A DNA stretch of 11,131 bases, from positions 1 through 11,131 of the forward strand of contig JBLHUT010000102.1 of NCBI GenBank assembly GCA_047629975.1, read 5' to 3'. The position numbers were made by a program, and so were the translations under genes. The notes beneath the pieces are model-generated. The model worked only from the letters and a program-made list of their open reading frames with translations. It ran no database searches and had not been told where the DNA came from. This DNA comes from JBLHUT01 sp047629975 (GTDB taxonomy: Bacteria > Pseudomonadota > Alphaproteobacteria > Rhodobacterales > Rhodobacteraceae). Of the stretch, positions 1 to 6,037 are shown piece after piece; the stretch's first letter is position 1, and each line of letters begins with the position of its first letter.

Positions 1-116
1 CGGCGTCCGGCATAACGGACACCGGCTGCAACGGCCGAAAACTGCACGCCTGCAATCGGCGCAAGGTCAGGAAACATAGCCGGTGCAAGCGGAGAGACAG
101 CGGTAGATTTTGCCAT
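1..116 (-). CDS. argJ: ArgJ, bifunctional ornithine acetyltransferase / N-acetylglutamate synthase (N-terminal part, cut by window edge)
   Basis: The first 38 codons of a gene that runs off the left edge. The visible protein begins MAKSTAVSPLAPAMFPDLAP and continues with IAGVQFSAVAAGVRY, which matches the usual ArgJ N-terminus (S-P-L-A-P ... F-P-D-L-P-P-I-x-G-V ... A-G-x-R-Y) of alphaproteobacteria. ArgJ moves the acetyl group from N-acetylornithine to glutamate in the cyclic arginine pathway, and many members also make N-acetylglutamate from acetyl-CoA. It is a cytoplasmic enzyme that self-cleaves at an internal Ala-Thr site not visible here. The ATG lies 6 bp after the stop codon of the upstream parvulin gene, so the two are probably one transcript. 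No strong Shine-Dalgarno is seen before this ATG, so translation may be coupled to the isomerase gene. The identification rests on the N-terminus only. Confidence 0.85.
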   Translation of the reverse strand, partial: MAKSTAVSPLAPAMFPDLAPIAGVQFSAVAAGVRYAGR

Positions 117-122
117 GATATT

Positions 123-968
123 CTATTGATCCAAAAGATCGGTTTGACGAATCACCGAAGGGTCGATTGCGATGTCTATCCGGTCGATCTCGGATTCCAG
201 AACAATACGGTCGATCTCGTTCTGAATTGCCACGCTGCGCAACTCCTGCTCCAACTCGGCACGCACCTGTTCAAGCGCCGGCGCTTCTAGCAGACGGGTT
301 TCGTTCAGTTTAATAATATGCCAGCCAAACTGTGTCTTTACCGGCTCGGATACCTGCCCCGGCTCCAAGCCCACAACGGCCGTCTCGAATTCCGGCACCA
401 TCATGCCGCGCGAGAACCACCCGAGAGCCCCACCGTTCGGACCCGATGGGCCGGTCGATTTTTCGATGGCCATGTTGGCAAAATCCGCCCCCTTGTCCAA
501 CGCGAGCTTTGACTCAAAGGCTTCGATCTCGGTTTCAAACAAGATATGCGCGGCGTTGAACTCTCGTTCCGGCTCGGCGGCGGCAAATTTCGCCTCATAG
601 GCGGCCTGCACGCTGGCATCAGACACCGAAACATACGCTGCCTGATTCAGAACCTCGCCCGCAAGATACCCCGAAGCCTGATTTTCGATCCCCAGACGCA
701 GCCGCCGCGGCAAGCCCTCGCCCAGCGATTGCGCCAGCGCGTTTTGCTGCACAACCTGATCCAGCAGCCCGTTGAACAGCACGTCGTCAGGCAAGGTCTG
801 ATACTGCTCCGGCAAGTTTCCGCGCGCAACAATCAGGTGTCCAACCGTGATTTGAGCACCACCAACCGTGGCCACAACCGTGTCGGCCGTTACGTCCTGC
901 GCATGGCTTGGCGCGGCCAAACCGGCAGCGATGGCCATCACGGCCCCCAGTTTCACAAATCTGTGCAT
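123..968 (-). CDS. Secreted PpiC-type (parvulin) peptidyl-prolyl cis-trans isomerase
   Basis: A 281-residue parvulin-family isomerase that probably helps fold exported proteins in the periplasm. Residues 1-24 form a Sec signal peptide: basic MHRFVK start, hydrophobic core, and a likely SHA-Q cleavage site (residues 21-24). Residues about 25-130 are a helical chaperone-like region. The PpiC domain covers about 135-225, with AAHILFE near 139, the Gly-rich GGALGWFSRG near 179 followed by VPEFE, and the closing FGWHIIKLNE near 214. The tail (about 228-281) is acidic and predicted helical. The ATG at 968 is supported by an AAGGAG Shine-Dalgarno (977-982) eight bases upstream. The gene is divergent from secA and followed after 6 bp by argJ, the usual arrangement in Rhodobacteraceae. 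The overall shape resembles SurA/PrsA-like foldases, but with a single PpiC domain. Specific clients cannot be inferred. Confidence 0.9.
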   Translation of the reverse strand: MHRFVKLGAVMAIAAGLAAPSHAQDVTADTVVATVGGAQITVGHLIVARGNLPEQYQTLPDDVLFNGLLDQVVQQNALAQSLGEGLPRRLRLGIENQASGYLAGEVLNQAAYVSVSDASVQAAYEAKFAAAEPEREFNAAHILFETEIEAFESKLALDKGADFANMAIEKSTGPSGPNGGALGWFSRGMMVPEFETAVVGLEPGQVSEPVKTQFGWHIIKLNETRLLEAPALEQVRAELEQELRSVAIQNEIDRIVLESEIDRIDIAIDPSVIRQTDLLDQ

Positions 969-1143
969 CTTGCATCTCCTTCATGCCGCGCGGTCCGGCG
1001 ACGTTGACACCATCACTCAGGCCCCTTACATCGCCTAAGGTCCGGGCGCGTCAGAGGCTCTGCTTTTGCCCTATCTTTTAGGGATTGCAAGAAGGCAGGG
1101 CAAGGCGAACCCACACACGAATGCGTTAAGGCGGAATATACAA
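969..1143. promoter_or_regulatory. Divergent ppiC-secA intergenic region with candidate secA promoter and leader hairpins
   Basis: This 175-bp spacer must hold promoters for both divergent genes. On the plus strand a perfect TTGACA (1004-1009) is followed after 17 bp by TACATC (1027-1032), a reasonable -35/-10 pair with a weak -10. It would give secA an untranslated leader of roughly 100 nt. That leader contains short inverted repeats: CCTTA/TAAGG (1024-1028 and 1036-1040), CCCTA/TAGGG (1069-1073 and 1079-1083), and TTGCCCT/AGGGCAA (1066-1072 and 1097-1103). The last two compete for the same bases. No clear minus-strand promoter was recognised. Confidence 0.35.
1128..1135 (+). promoter_or_regulatory. 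Ribosome binding site fixing the secA start
   Basis: AAGGCGGA lies eight bases before the ATG at 1144. The reading frame stays open upstream to a TTG at 1066, but family similarity begins exactly at the MLGLGTIAKKVFG encoded from 1144, and this site favours that start. Confidence 0.65.
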
Positions 1144-3843
1144 ATGCTGGGTTTAGGAACGATCGCAAAAAAGGTCTTTGGGTCCTCGAATGACCGACTG
1201 ATCAAAACAACACGCCCAGTGATCGCAAAGATCAACGCGCTTGAGCCCGAATTCGAAAAGCTTTCGGACGACGGGTTGATCGAAAAGACCCGGGAACTGG
1301 CCAAGCGGGCCAAGGAAGGCGAAAGCCTTGACGATCTGCTGCCGGAAGCCTTTGCCAATTGCCGCGAAGGCGCACGACGGGCCCTTGGCTTGCGCGCCTT
1401 CGACGCCCAGTTGATGGGCGGTATTTTTCTGCATCAGGGCAATATTGCCGAGATGAAAACCGGCGAAGGCAAAACGCTTGTGGCGACCTTCCCGGCGTAT
1501 CTCAATGCGCTGACAGGAGACGGCGTGCACATCGTGACCGTCAACGACTACCTCGCCAAACGTGACAGCGACTGGATGGGCAACGTGTTCCGCCAACTCG
1601 GCCTGACGTGCGGCGTCGTGTACCCGCAACAGCCCGATGCCGAAAAGCGCGCCGCCTATGCCGCCGATATCACCTATGCCACCAATAACGAGCTCGGGTT
1701 CGATTATTTGCGCGACAATATGAAATCCGATCTGGCTGAAATGTCTCAACGTGGTCATAATTTCGCGATCGTAGACGAGGTCGACAGCATCCTGATCGAC
1801 GAAGCCCGTACGCCACTGATCATCTCGGGCCCGGCCCAGGACCGTTCGGACCTGTACCAGTCGATCGACGCGCTGATCCCTGAACTTTCCGACGACCATT
1901 TCGCGATTGACGAAAAGACGCGCAATGTCACCTTTACCGATGACGGTAATGAATTTCTTGAGCAATTACTGCTGCGTAAGGGACTCCTCGAAGAGGGCCA
2001 ATCGCTTTATGATCCCGAAAGCACCACTATCGTGCACCACGTCAATCAGGGTCTGCGCGCGCACAAGCTTTTCACCAAAGACAAAGATTACATCGTTCGC
2101 AACACCGAGGTGATGTTGATCGACGAATTCACCGGTCGGATGATGCAAGGACGCCGGTTGTCCGACGGCCTGCATCAGGCAATCGAAGCCAAAGAGGGCT
2201 GTCAGATCCAACCCGAGAACGTCACCCTCGCATCTGTGACGTTCCAGAATTATTTCCGGCTTTATGGTCGGCTTGGTGGCATGACCGGTACGGCCTTGAC
2301 CGAGGCAGACGAATTCGACGAAATCTATAAACTGGGTGTTGTCGCGATTCCCACAAACCGCCCCGTTGCCCGGGTCGACGAACATGATGCCGTTTACCGG
2401 ACAGCGCGCGAAAAATACGCCGCAATCATCAATTCGATCCGTACCGCACACGATAACGGCCAGCCGGTTCTTGTTGGAACAACCAGCATCGATAAGTCTG
2501 AAATGCTGTCGAACATGCTGACTGACGCAAAAATTCCTCACAACGTTCTGAACGCGCGCCAGCATGAACAAGAGGCCCAGATTGTCGCCGACGCAGGCAA
2601 GTTCGGCGTTGTGACAATTGCGACAAACATGGCGGGTCGCGGCACCGACATTCAATTGGGCGGCAACGTCGAGTTGAAGGTCATCGAGGCGCTTGCGGCA
2701 AATCCTGACGCGCATCCCGATGAGTTGCGCACAAAGATCGAAGCAGAACATGCCGATGAACGCGCCAAGGTGCTTGCCGCGGGGGGGCTGTTTGTTCTGG
2801 CCACCGAGCGGCACGAATCACGCCGCATCGACAACCAGCTGCGGGGCCGCTCCGGCCGGCAGGGTGATCCGGGAAAATCCGCGTTCTATCTGTCCCTCGA
2901 GGACGATCTGATGCGTATTTTCGGGTCCGAGCGTCTGGACAATGTGCTTGGCAAACTCGGCATGGCCGAGGGCGAGGCGATTGTGCACCCTTGGGTCAAC
3001 AAATCCCTCGAAAAGGCGCAGGCAAAAGTCGAGGGTCGCAACTTTGATATCCGCAAGCAATTGCTGAAATTCGACGATGTGATGAACGATCAACGCAAAG
3101 TGATCTTTGGACAGCGGATGGAGATCATGGAGGCGAAAGACCTCTCCGAGATCACCCGCGACATGCGCAATCAGGTCATTGATGATCTTATCGTCCAGTT
3201 CATGCCGCCCAAAACCTATGCCGACCAATGGGACATGGAGGGGCTCTATGTTGCCGTGATCGAGAACCTCAACGTCGACCTTCCGGTTATCGATTGGGGC
3301 AACGAAGAAGGTGTCGATGACGAGGTTGTTCGCGAGCGGCTGGAAAAAGCGGCAGACGAGTACATGGCCACAAAGGCGGTCGCCTTTGGTCCCGACAACA
3401 TGCGCCAGATCGAAAAGCAGGTTCTGTTGCAGACCATCGATGGAAAGTGGCGCGAGCATCTTTTGACGCTTGAACATCTTCGCTCTGTCGTTGGTTTCCG
3501 TGGCTATGCGCAACGTGATCCGCTGAACGAATATAAAAACGAATCGTTCCAACTGTTTGAATCCATGCTCGACAGCCTGCGCGAAGAAACGACCAAGAAG
3601 TTGTCGCAAATCCGTCCGCTGACCCCCGAGGAACAGCAGCAAATGATCCAGCAGATGGTCGCCCAGCAAAAGGCAGCACAAGGCATAGCGCCTCAAGAGC
3701 CTGCTGCCGGTGAGGCGCAAACTGTCGCCGACACGGCGTTTGACGAAAATGATCCCGCAACTTGGGGGAACCCCGGACGCAACGATGCGTGCCCTTGCGG
3801 ATCCGGCAAGAAATTCAAACATTGCCACGGTCAGATCACCTGA
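1144..3843 (+). CDS. secA: SecA, preprotein translocase ATPase
   Basis: An 899-residue SecA, the normal length for the family. SecA is the cytoplasmic/membrane-associated motor that binds presecretory proteins and SecB and pushes them through SecYEG using ATP. The protein starts MLGLGTIAKKVFGSSNDR. Nucleotide-binding domain 1 carries Walker A GEGKT at 107-111 and the DEAD-type Walker B DEVD at 211-214, followed by SILIDEARTPLIISGP. The second RecA-like fold has VLVGTTSIDKSEML and TNMAGRGTDIQLGG, with LRGRSGRQGDPG downstream. The helical scaffold region includes the conserved DGKWREHL and GYAQRDPLNEYK. A Gln-rich linker leads to the C-terminal zinc-binding, SecB-interacting motif with Cys883, Cys885, Cys894 and His895. 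All key motifs are intact. It is transcribed alone, divergent from the isomerase gene, and ends at a palindromic region and a terminator. Confidence 0.98.
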   Translation: MLGLGTIAKKVFGSSNDRLIKTTRPVIAKINALEPEFEKLSDDGLIEKTRELAKRAKEGESLDDLLPEAFANCREGARRALGLRAFDAQLMGGIFLHQGNIAEMKTGEGKTLVATFPAYLNALTGDGVHIVTVNDYLAKRDSDWMGNVFRQLGLTCGVVYPQQPDAEKRAAYAADITYATNNELGFDYLRDNMKSDLAEMSQRGHNFAIVDEVDSILIDEARTPLIISGPAQDRSDLYQSIDALIPELSDDHFAIDEKTRNVTFTDDGNEFLEQLLLRKGLLEEGQSLYDPESTTIVHHVNQGLRAHKLFTKDKDYIVRNTEVMLIDEFTGRMMQGRRLSDGLHQAIEAKEGCQIQPENVTLASVTFQNYFRLYGRLGGMTGTALTEADEFDEIYKLGVVAIPTNRPVARVDEHDAVYRTAREKYAAIINSIRTAHDNGQPVLVGTTSIDKSEMLSNMLTDAKIPHNVLNARQHEQEAQIVADAGKFGVVTIATNMAGRGTDIQLGGNVELKVIEALAANPDAHPDELRTKIEAEHADERAKVLAAGGLFVLATERHESRRIDNQLRGRSGRQGDPGKSAFYLSLEDDLMRIFGSERLDNVLGKLGMAEGEAIVHPWVNKSLEKAQAKVEGRNFDIRKQLLKFDDVMNDQRKVIFGQRMEIMEAKDLSEITRDMRNQVIDDLIVQFMPPKTYADQWDMEGLYVAVIENLNVDLPVIDWGNEEGVDDEVVRERLEKAADEYMATKAVAFGPDNMRQIEKQVLLQTIDGKWREHLLTLEHLRSVVGFRGYAQRDPLNEYKNESFQLFESMLDSLREETTKKLSQIRPLTPEEQQQMIQQMVAQQKAAQGIAPQEPAAGEAQTVADTAFDENDPATWGNPGRNDACPCGSGKKFKHCHGQIT

Positions 3844-3849
3844 TCTGAC
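3830..3849. repeat. Perfect inverted repeat spanning the secA stop codon
   Basis: Two perfect 9-bp arms, GTCAGATCA (3830-3838) and TGATCTGAC (3841-3849), flank just CC. The secA TGA (3841-3843) forms the start of the right arm. The arms can form a hairpin in the mRNA (with some opening of the central bases) and could protect the 3' end or affect termination. Confidence 0.7.
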
Positions 3850-3987
3850 GCCACATCGCCGCCCCAAGAGCCAGCACATCTGCGGCCTTTGGGGTGGTCG
3901 TGTCACTTGACAGGTCCGGGACGAGCGCCTTCAGCGTGCATTCCGCTTAACGGCACACTCTCCTGCTCAGCAAGCTGTACAAAAGAA
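3844..3987. other. Spacer downstream of secA with second hairpin and a possible gene relic
   Basis: The spacer holds a stem of ten pairs out of eleven: left arm 3862-3872, right arm 3884-3894, with CCCCAA pairing to TTGGGG, a G-T wobble, one mismatch, then GCC pairing to GGC. It is not followed by a T-run, so it is not an obvious terminator. On the minus strand a stop-free frame of 36 codons (3946 to 3836) without a good start reads TTPKAADVLALGAAMWRQIR near its end. It may be chance or the end of a decayed gene. Nothing else is recognisable. Confidence 0.35.
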
Positions 3988-4015
3988 CGGCCCGCACGTT
4001 TGCACGTGCGGGCCG
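3988..4015. terminator. Bidirectional Rho-independent terminator between secA and the BCCT gene
   Basis: A perfect 12-bp GC-rich stem, CGGCCCGCACGT (3988-3999) pairing with 4004-4015, closes a TTGC loop. On the plus strand it is followed by ATTTATGT. On the minus strand it is followed by TTCTTTTG. The hairpin lies between two convergent genes, so it can end both transcripts. The T-tract is better in the minus direction (BCCT transcript). Confidence 0.9.
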
Positions 4016-4040
4016 ATTTATGTCGCAATGTCTGTCAGCC

Positions 4041-5711
4041 CTAGTCGGTCGAGTCTGACTCTCCGTGGAGCGTCGGCAAACCATGCTTCAGACGTTGTCC
4101 ATCACGGTAGATCGCCTTGATAAGCGATATCCCCATCAGCACCATCACAAAGCTGAAGGGAAGCGCACCAATCACCATCGCCGTCTGGATAGCACCCAGA
4201 CCACCGGCAACGATCAACCCGCCAACGACAAGCGCAAGTGCAGCACCCCAGAACAGGATATGCGGCCGAGCCTTGGGGCCTTCGTCGCCACCAGCATTGA
4301 TCGTGTTGATAATCAGCACCGCACTATCGGCAGACGTCACCAGATAGGTGAGCAGCAAGATCACGACCAGAACCGACATCACGTAAGCCATGGACTCGCT
4401 CAGGATCACGGCAAGCATCGCAAACAGCTGGTCCGATTGCCCCGCACCGACGATCGCGCCGTCTGCAACACCCGAGAGTTCCAGATCAATCGCTGTTCCG
4501 CCCACAAGAGCAAACCAGACAAAGCACATGATTGCCGGAATGATCATCGCTCCGAGAACGTATTCCCGGATCGTCCGACCCTTCGAGATACGCGCCAGAA
4601 ACACACCGACAAAGGGTGCAAACGCAATCCACCACGCCCAATAGAAGATGGTCCAGCCACCCTGCCAACCGGCCAGCGCATCGCCTGTCTCGGTGCCGTC
4701 TTTGGACCACACAGTCAGGATGTTACCCGGAATTGACACGACATAATCAAAGATGCCCAGCACAAGCGCCTGCAAACCAAAGAGTGTCGAGCCGAAGACG
4801 ACAAAGAACAGCAGAACGAAAAAGCTGAGGCCCATGTTGATGTTGGACAACCACTTGATCCCCTTGCCCACACCCGAAAGTGCCGAAAGGGTCGAGGCGC
4901 CCATGATAACCACCAACGCGACAACGATGCCCATGGTTGACGAAGACTGGGTTCCATCGGCATCTACCGAAAAGAGCCAGTCGCCCACGCCGATCCGCGA
5001 CAGGCCGGAGATAAACTGCTCGACCCCGAACCCGAGCGTCTGCGCGACACCCAGAACAGTCGCCACAACAGCAACCACATCAACAGTATGCCCCAACGGA
5101 CCCGACAACGCTTTGCCGAACAAAGGTGTGAGCGCCGAACGGATCGTCAGTGGCAAACCGCGTCGGTACGAAAAATAACCAAGCGCCAGCCCGACGATAG
5201 CATAAGAGGCCCACGCCGCCAGACCCCAGTGCGTAAACGACCAGATATAGGCATCACGCACATTTCCGGCGGTGCTTCCTTCGGTCAGTCCCATGATTGT
5301 ACTTGGGTTTTTAGCAAAGTGATACATCGGTTCAGCGGTGGCAAAGGTCAGCATGCCGATCCCGATACCTGCGCCGAACATCATCGAGAACCAAGAGAAA
5401 TTTGAAAACTCGGGTCTGTCATTGTCATGCCCGAGCCTGAGCTTTCCGGCGGCAGGCCACAGCGCAAGCACGAAGCACAAAACCACAAAGAACGCCATCA
5501 CATAGACGTACCAATAGCCGAAACTGGCAAGAATTATGTTGTTCAGCGCCCCTAGAACACTTGCTGCATTGTCCGGAAAGGCAACCGCCCAAAGAATAAG
5601 ACTGCCAACAAGAATTTTGGCAGTCACCGCAACATCTTTTGTGAAGCCACTGTAGAACCCCGATGTCGCTATGCGAATGGGAAGATGAATTGTTGGTGGT
5701 TTTACTGGCAT
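4041..5711 (-). CDS. BCCT-family betaine/choline/carnitine-type osmolyte transporter
   Basis: A 556-residue inner-membrane secondary transporter with about 12 hydrophobic segments, within the usual length of the family. Members import quaternary ammonium or sulfonium osmolytes (glycine betaine, choline, carnitine, DMSP), usually driven by Na+ or H+. The Gly-rich stretch GAGIGIGMLTFATAEP (residues 113-128) corresponds to the substrate/ion-site helix of BetP. The family signature GWTIFYWAWW is present at 352-361 and is followed by an F-L-A-R-I-S-K-G-R-T-I-R-E-Y loop (371-384). In the tryptophan box the third Trp seen in BetP-like proteins (W-W-I-S-W-S-P) is Phe364 here (W-W-I-A-F-A-P), so substrate preference may differ. 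The C-terminal tail is short, unlike the long osmosensing tail of BetP. The start at 5711 has GAGAGGGA (5716-5723) four bases upstream. It stands alone, and its substrate cannot be assigned. Confidence 0.93.
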   Translation of the reverse strand: MPVKPPTIHLPIRIATSGFYSGFTKDVAVTAKILVGSLILWAVAFPDNAASVLGALNNIILASFGYWYVYVMAFFVVLCFVLALWPAAGKLRLGHDNDRPEFSNFSWFSMMFGAGIGIGMLTFATAEPMYHFAKNPSTIMGLTEGSTAGNVRDAYIWSFTHWGLAAWASYAIVGLALGYFSYRRGLPLTIRSALTPLFGKALSGPLGHTVDVVAVVATVLGVAQTLGFGVEQFISGLSRIGVGDWLFSVDADGTQSSSTMGIVVALVVIMGASTLSALSGVGKGIKWLSNINMGLSFFVLLFFVVFGSTLFGLQALVLGIFDYVVSIPGNILTVWSKDGTETGDALAGWQGGWTIFYWAWWIAFAPFVGVFLARISKGRTIREYVLGAMIIPAIMCFVWFALVGGTAIDLELSGVADGAIVGAGQSDQLFAMLAVILSESMAYVMSVLVVILLLTYLVTSADSAVLIINTINAGGDEGPKARPHILFWGAALALVVGGLIVAGGLGAIQTAMVIGALPFSFVMVLMGISLIKAIYRDGQRLKHGLPTLHGESDSTD

Positions 5712-6037
5712 TTTGTCCCTCTCTTAGGTGTCCTGAAATAGGCCACTCTTTGATTTTTGCGCCGTTGAGGTGTGTGTGAATAGGCGCATGCGCCTATGCT
5801 GACGGAAAACCACTCAGCGTCAACACCTGATCTGCTTAAATTATGGACGTTAGGAATATTATCTGCCCTTTTCCAAAGCACCAAACACTGCGTTCGCAGC
5901 CAATCAAAGCACTCAGTTCTCTGCGTTTCAAAAGCACCCGACCCGCAAAGCATCACAACACGCAGGCTTCGACTGGTCATCCGATTTCGCAGAGTTATAT
6001 TTTAATGGCAGCATTAGAAACGTAAGAAGTATACTCA
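5712..6037. promoter_or_regulatory. Divergent BCCT-LPOR intergenic region, AT-richer, with repeated CAAAGCA elements
   Basis: This 326-bp non-coding spacer is visibly richer in A+T than its surroundings. It carries the palindrome at 5780-5797, then four CAAAGCA-like elements (5874-5880, 5905-5911, 5929-5936 with one extra A, and 5946-5952). Two of these are followed by CTGCGTT (5888-5894, 5921-5927), giving an imperfect direct repeat. A TATATT at 5996-6001 could be the -10 of the LPOR operon, though no good -35 is present. The short open frames here (for example 5796-6005 and 5843-6025) have no recognisable similarity and no ribosome binding site, and are not called as genes. Confidence 0.4.
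5780..5797. promoter_or_regulatory. Perfect 18-bp palindrome upstream of the BCCT gene, likely operator
   Basis: ATAGGCGCA (5780-5788) is followed directly by its exact complement TGCGCCTAT (5789-5797). It lies about 70 bp before the BCCT start codon. On the minus strand a TTGACG (5823-5818) sits 17-18 bp before a possible -10 that overlaps the right half of the palindrome (5800-5794), so a protein bound here could block that promoter. The symmetric form fits a homodimeric regulator. The regulator itself is not in the window. Confidence 0.55.

Noticed and set aside
983..1081. A 32-codon frame upstream of secA as a SecM-like leader peptide
   Set aside because: There is no Shine-Dalgarno before its ATG, it overlaps the likely secA promoter, and its sequence has no signal-peptide character.
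1066..1143. Upstream in-frame extension of secA starting at a TTG
   Set aside because: SecA similarity begins at the ATG at 1144, which has its own AAGGCGGA site. The extra 26 residues look unlike any SecA N-terminus.
2818..3906. Long minus-strand open frame opposite the secA 3' half (also 1966-2814)
   Set aside because: These are shadows of the GC-rich secA coding frame. Their translations show no recognisable domain and secA itself is unquestionable.
5888..5899. CTGCG-TT-CGCAG small palindrome
   Set aside because: With 5-bp arms and a 2-base centre it is too short to separate from chance. Part of it is already covered by the direct repeat.
5796..6025. Small plus-strand frames of 60-69 codons between BCCT and LPOR
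   Set aside because: They lack ribosome binding sites, have low-quality composition, and overlap repeats and promoter-like sequence.
5712..6037. PpsR/CrtJ photosynthesis regulator site (TGT-N12-ACA) upstream of LPOR
   Set aside because: I checked each TGT in the spacer. None has ACA after 12 bases, and there is no TGT at all between 5798 and 6037.
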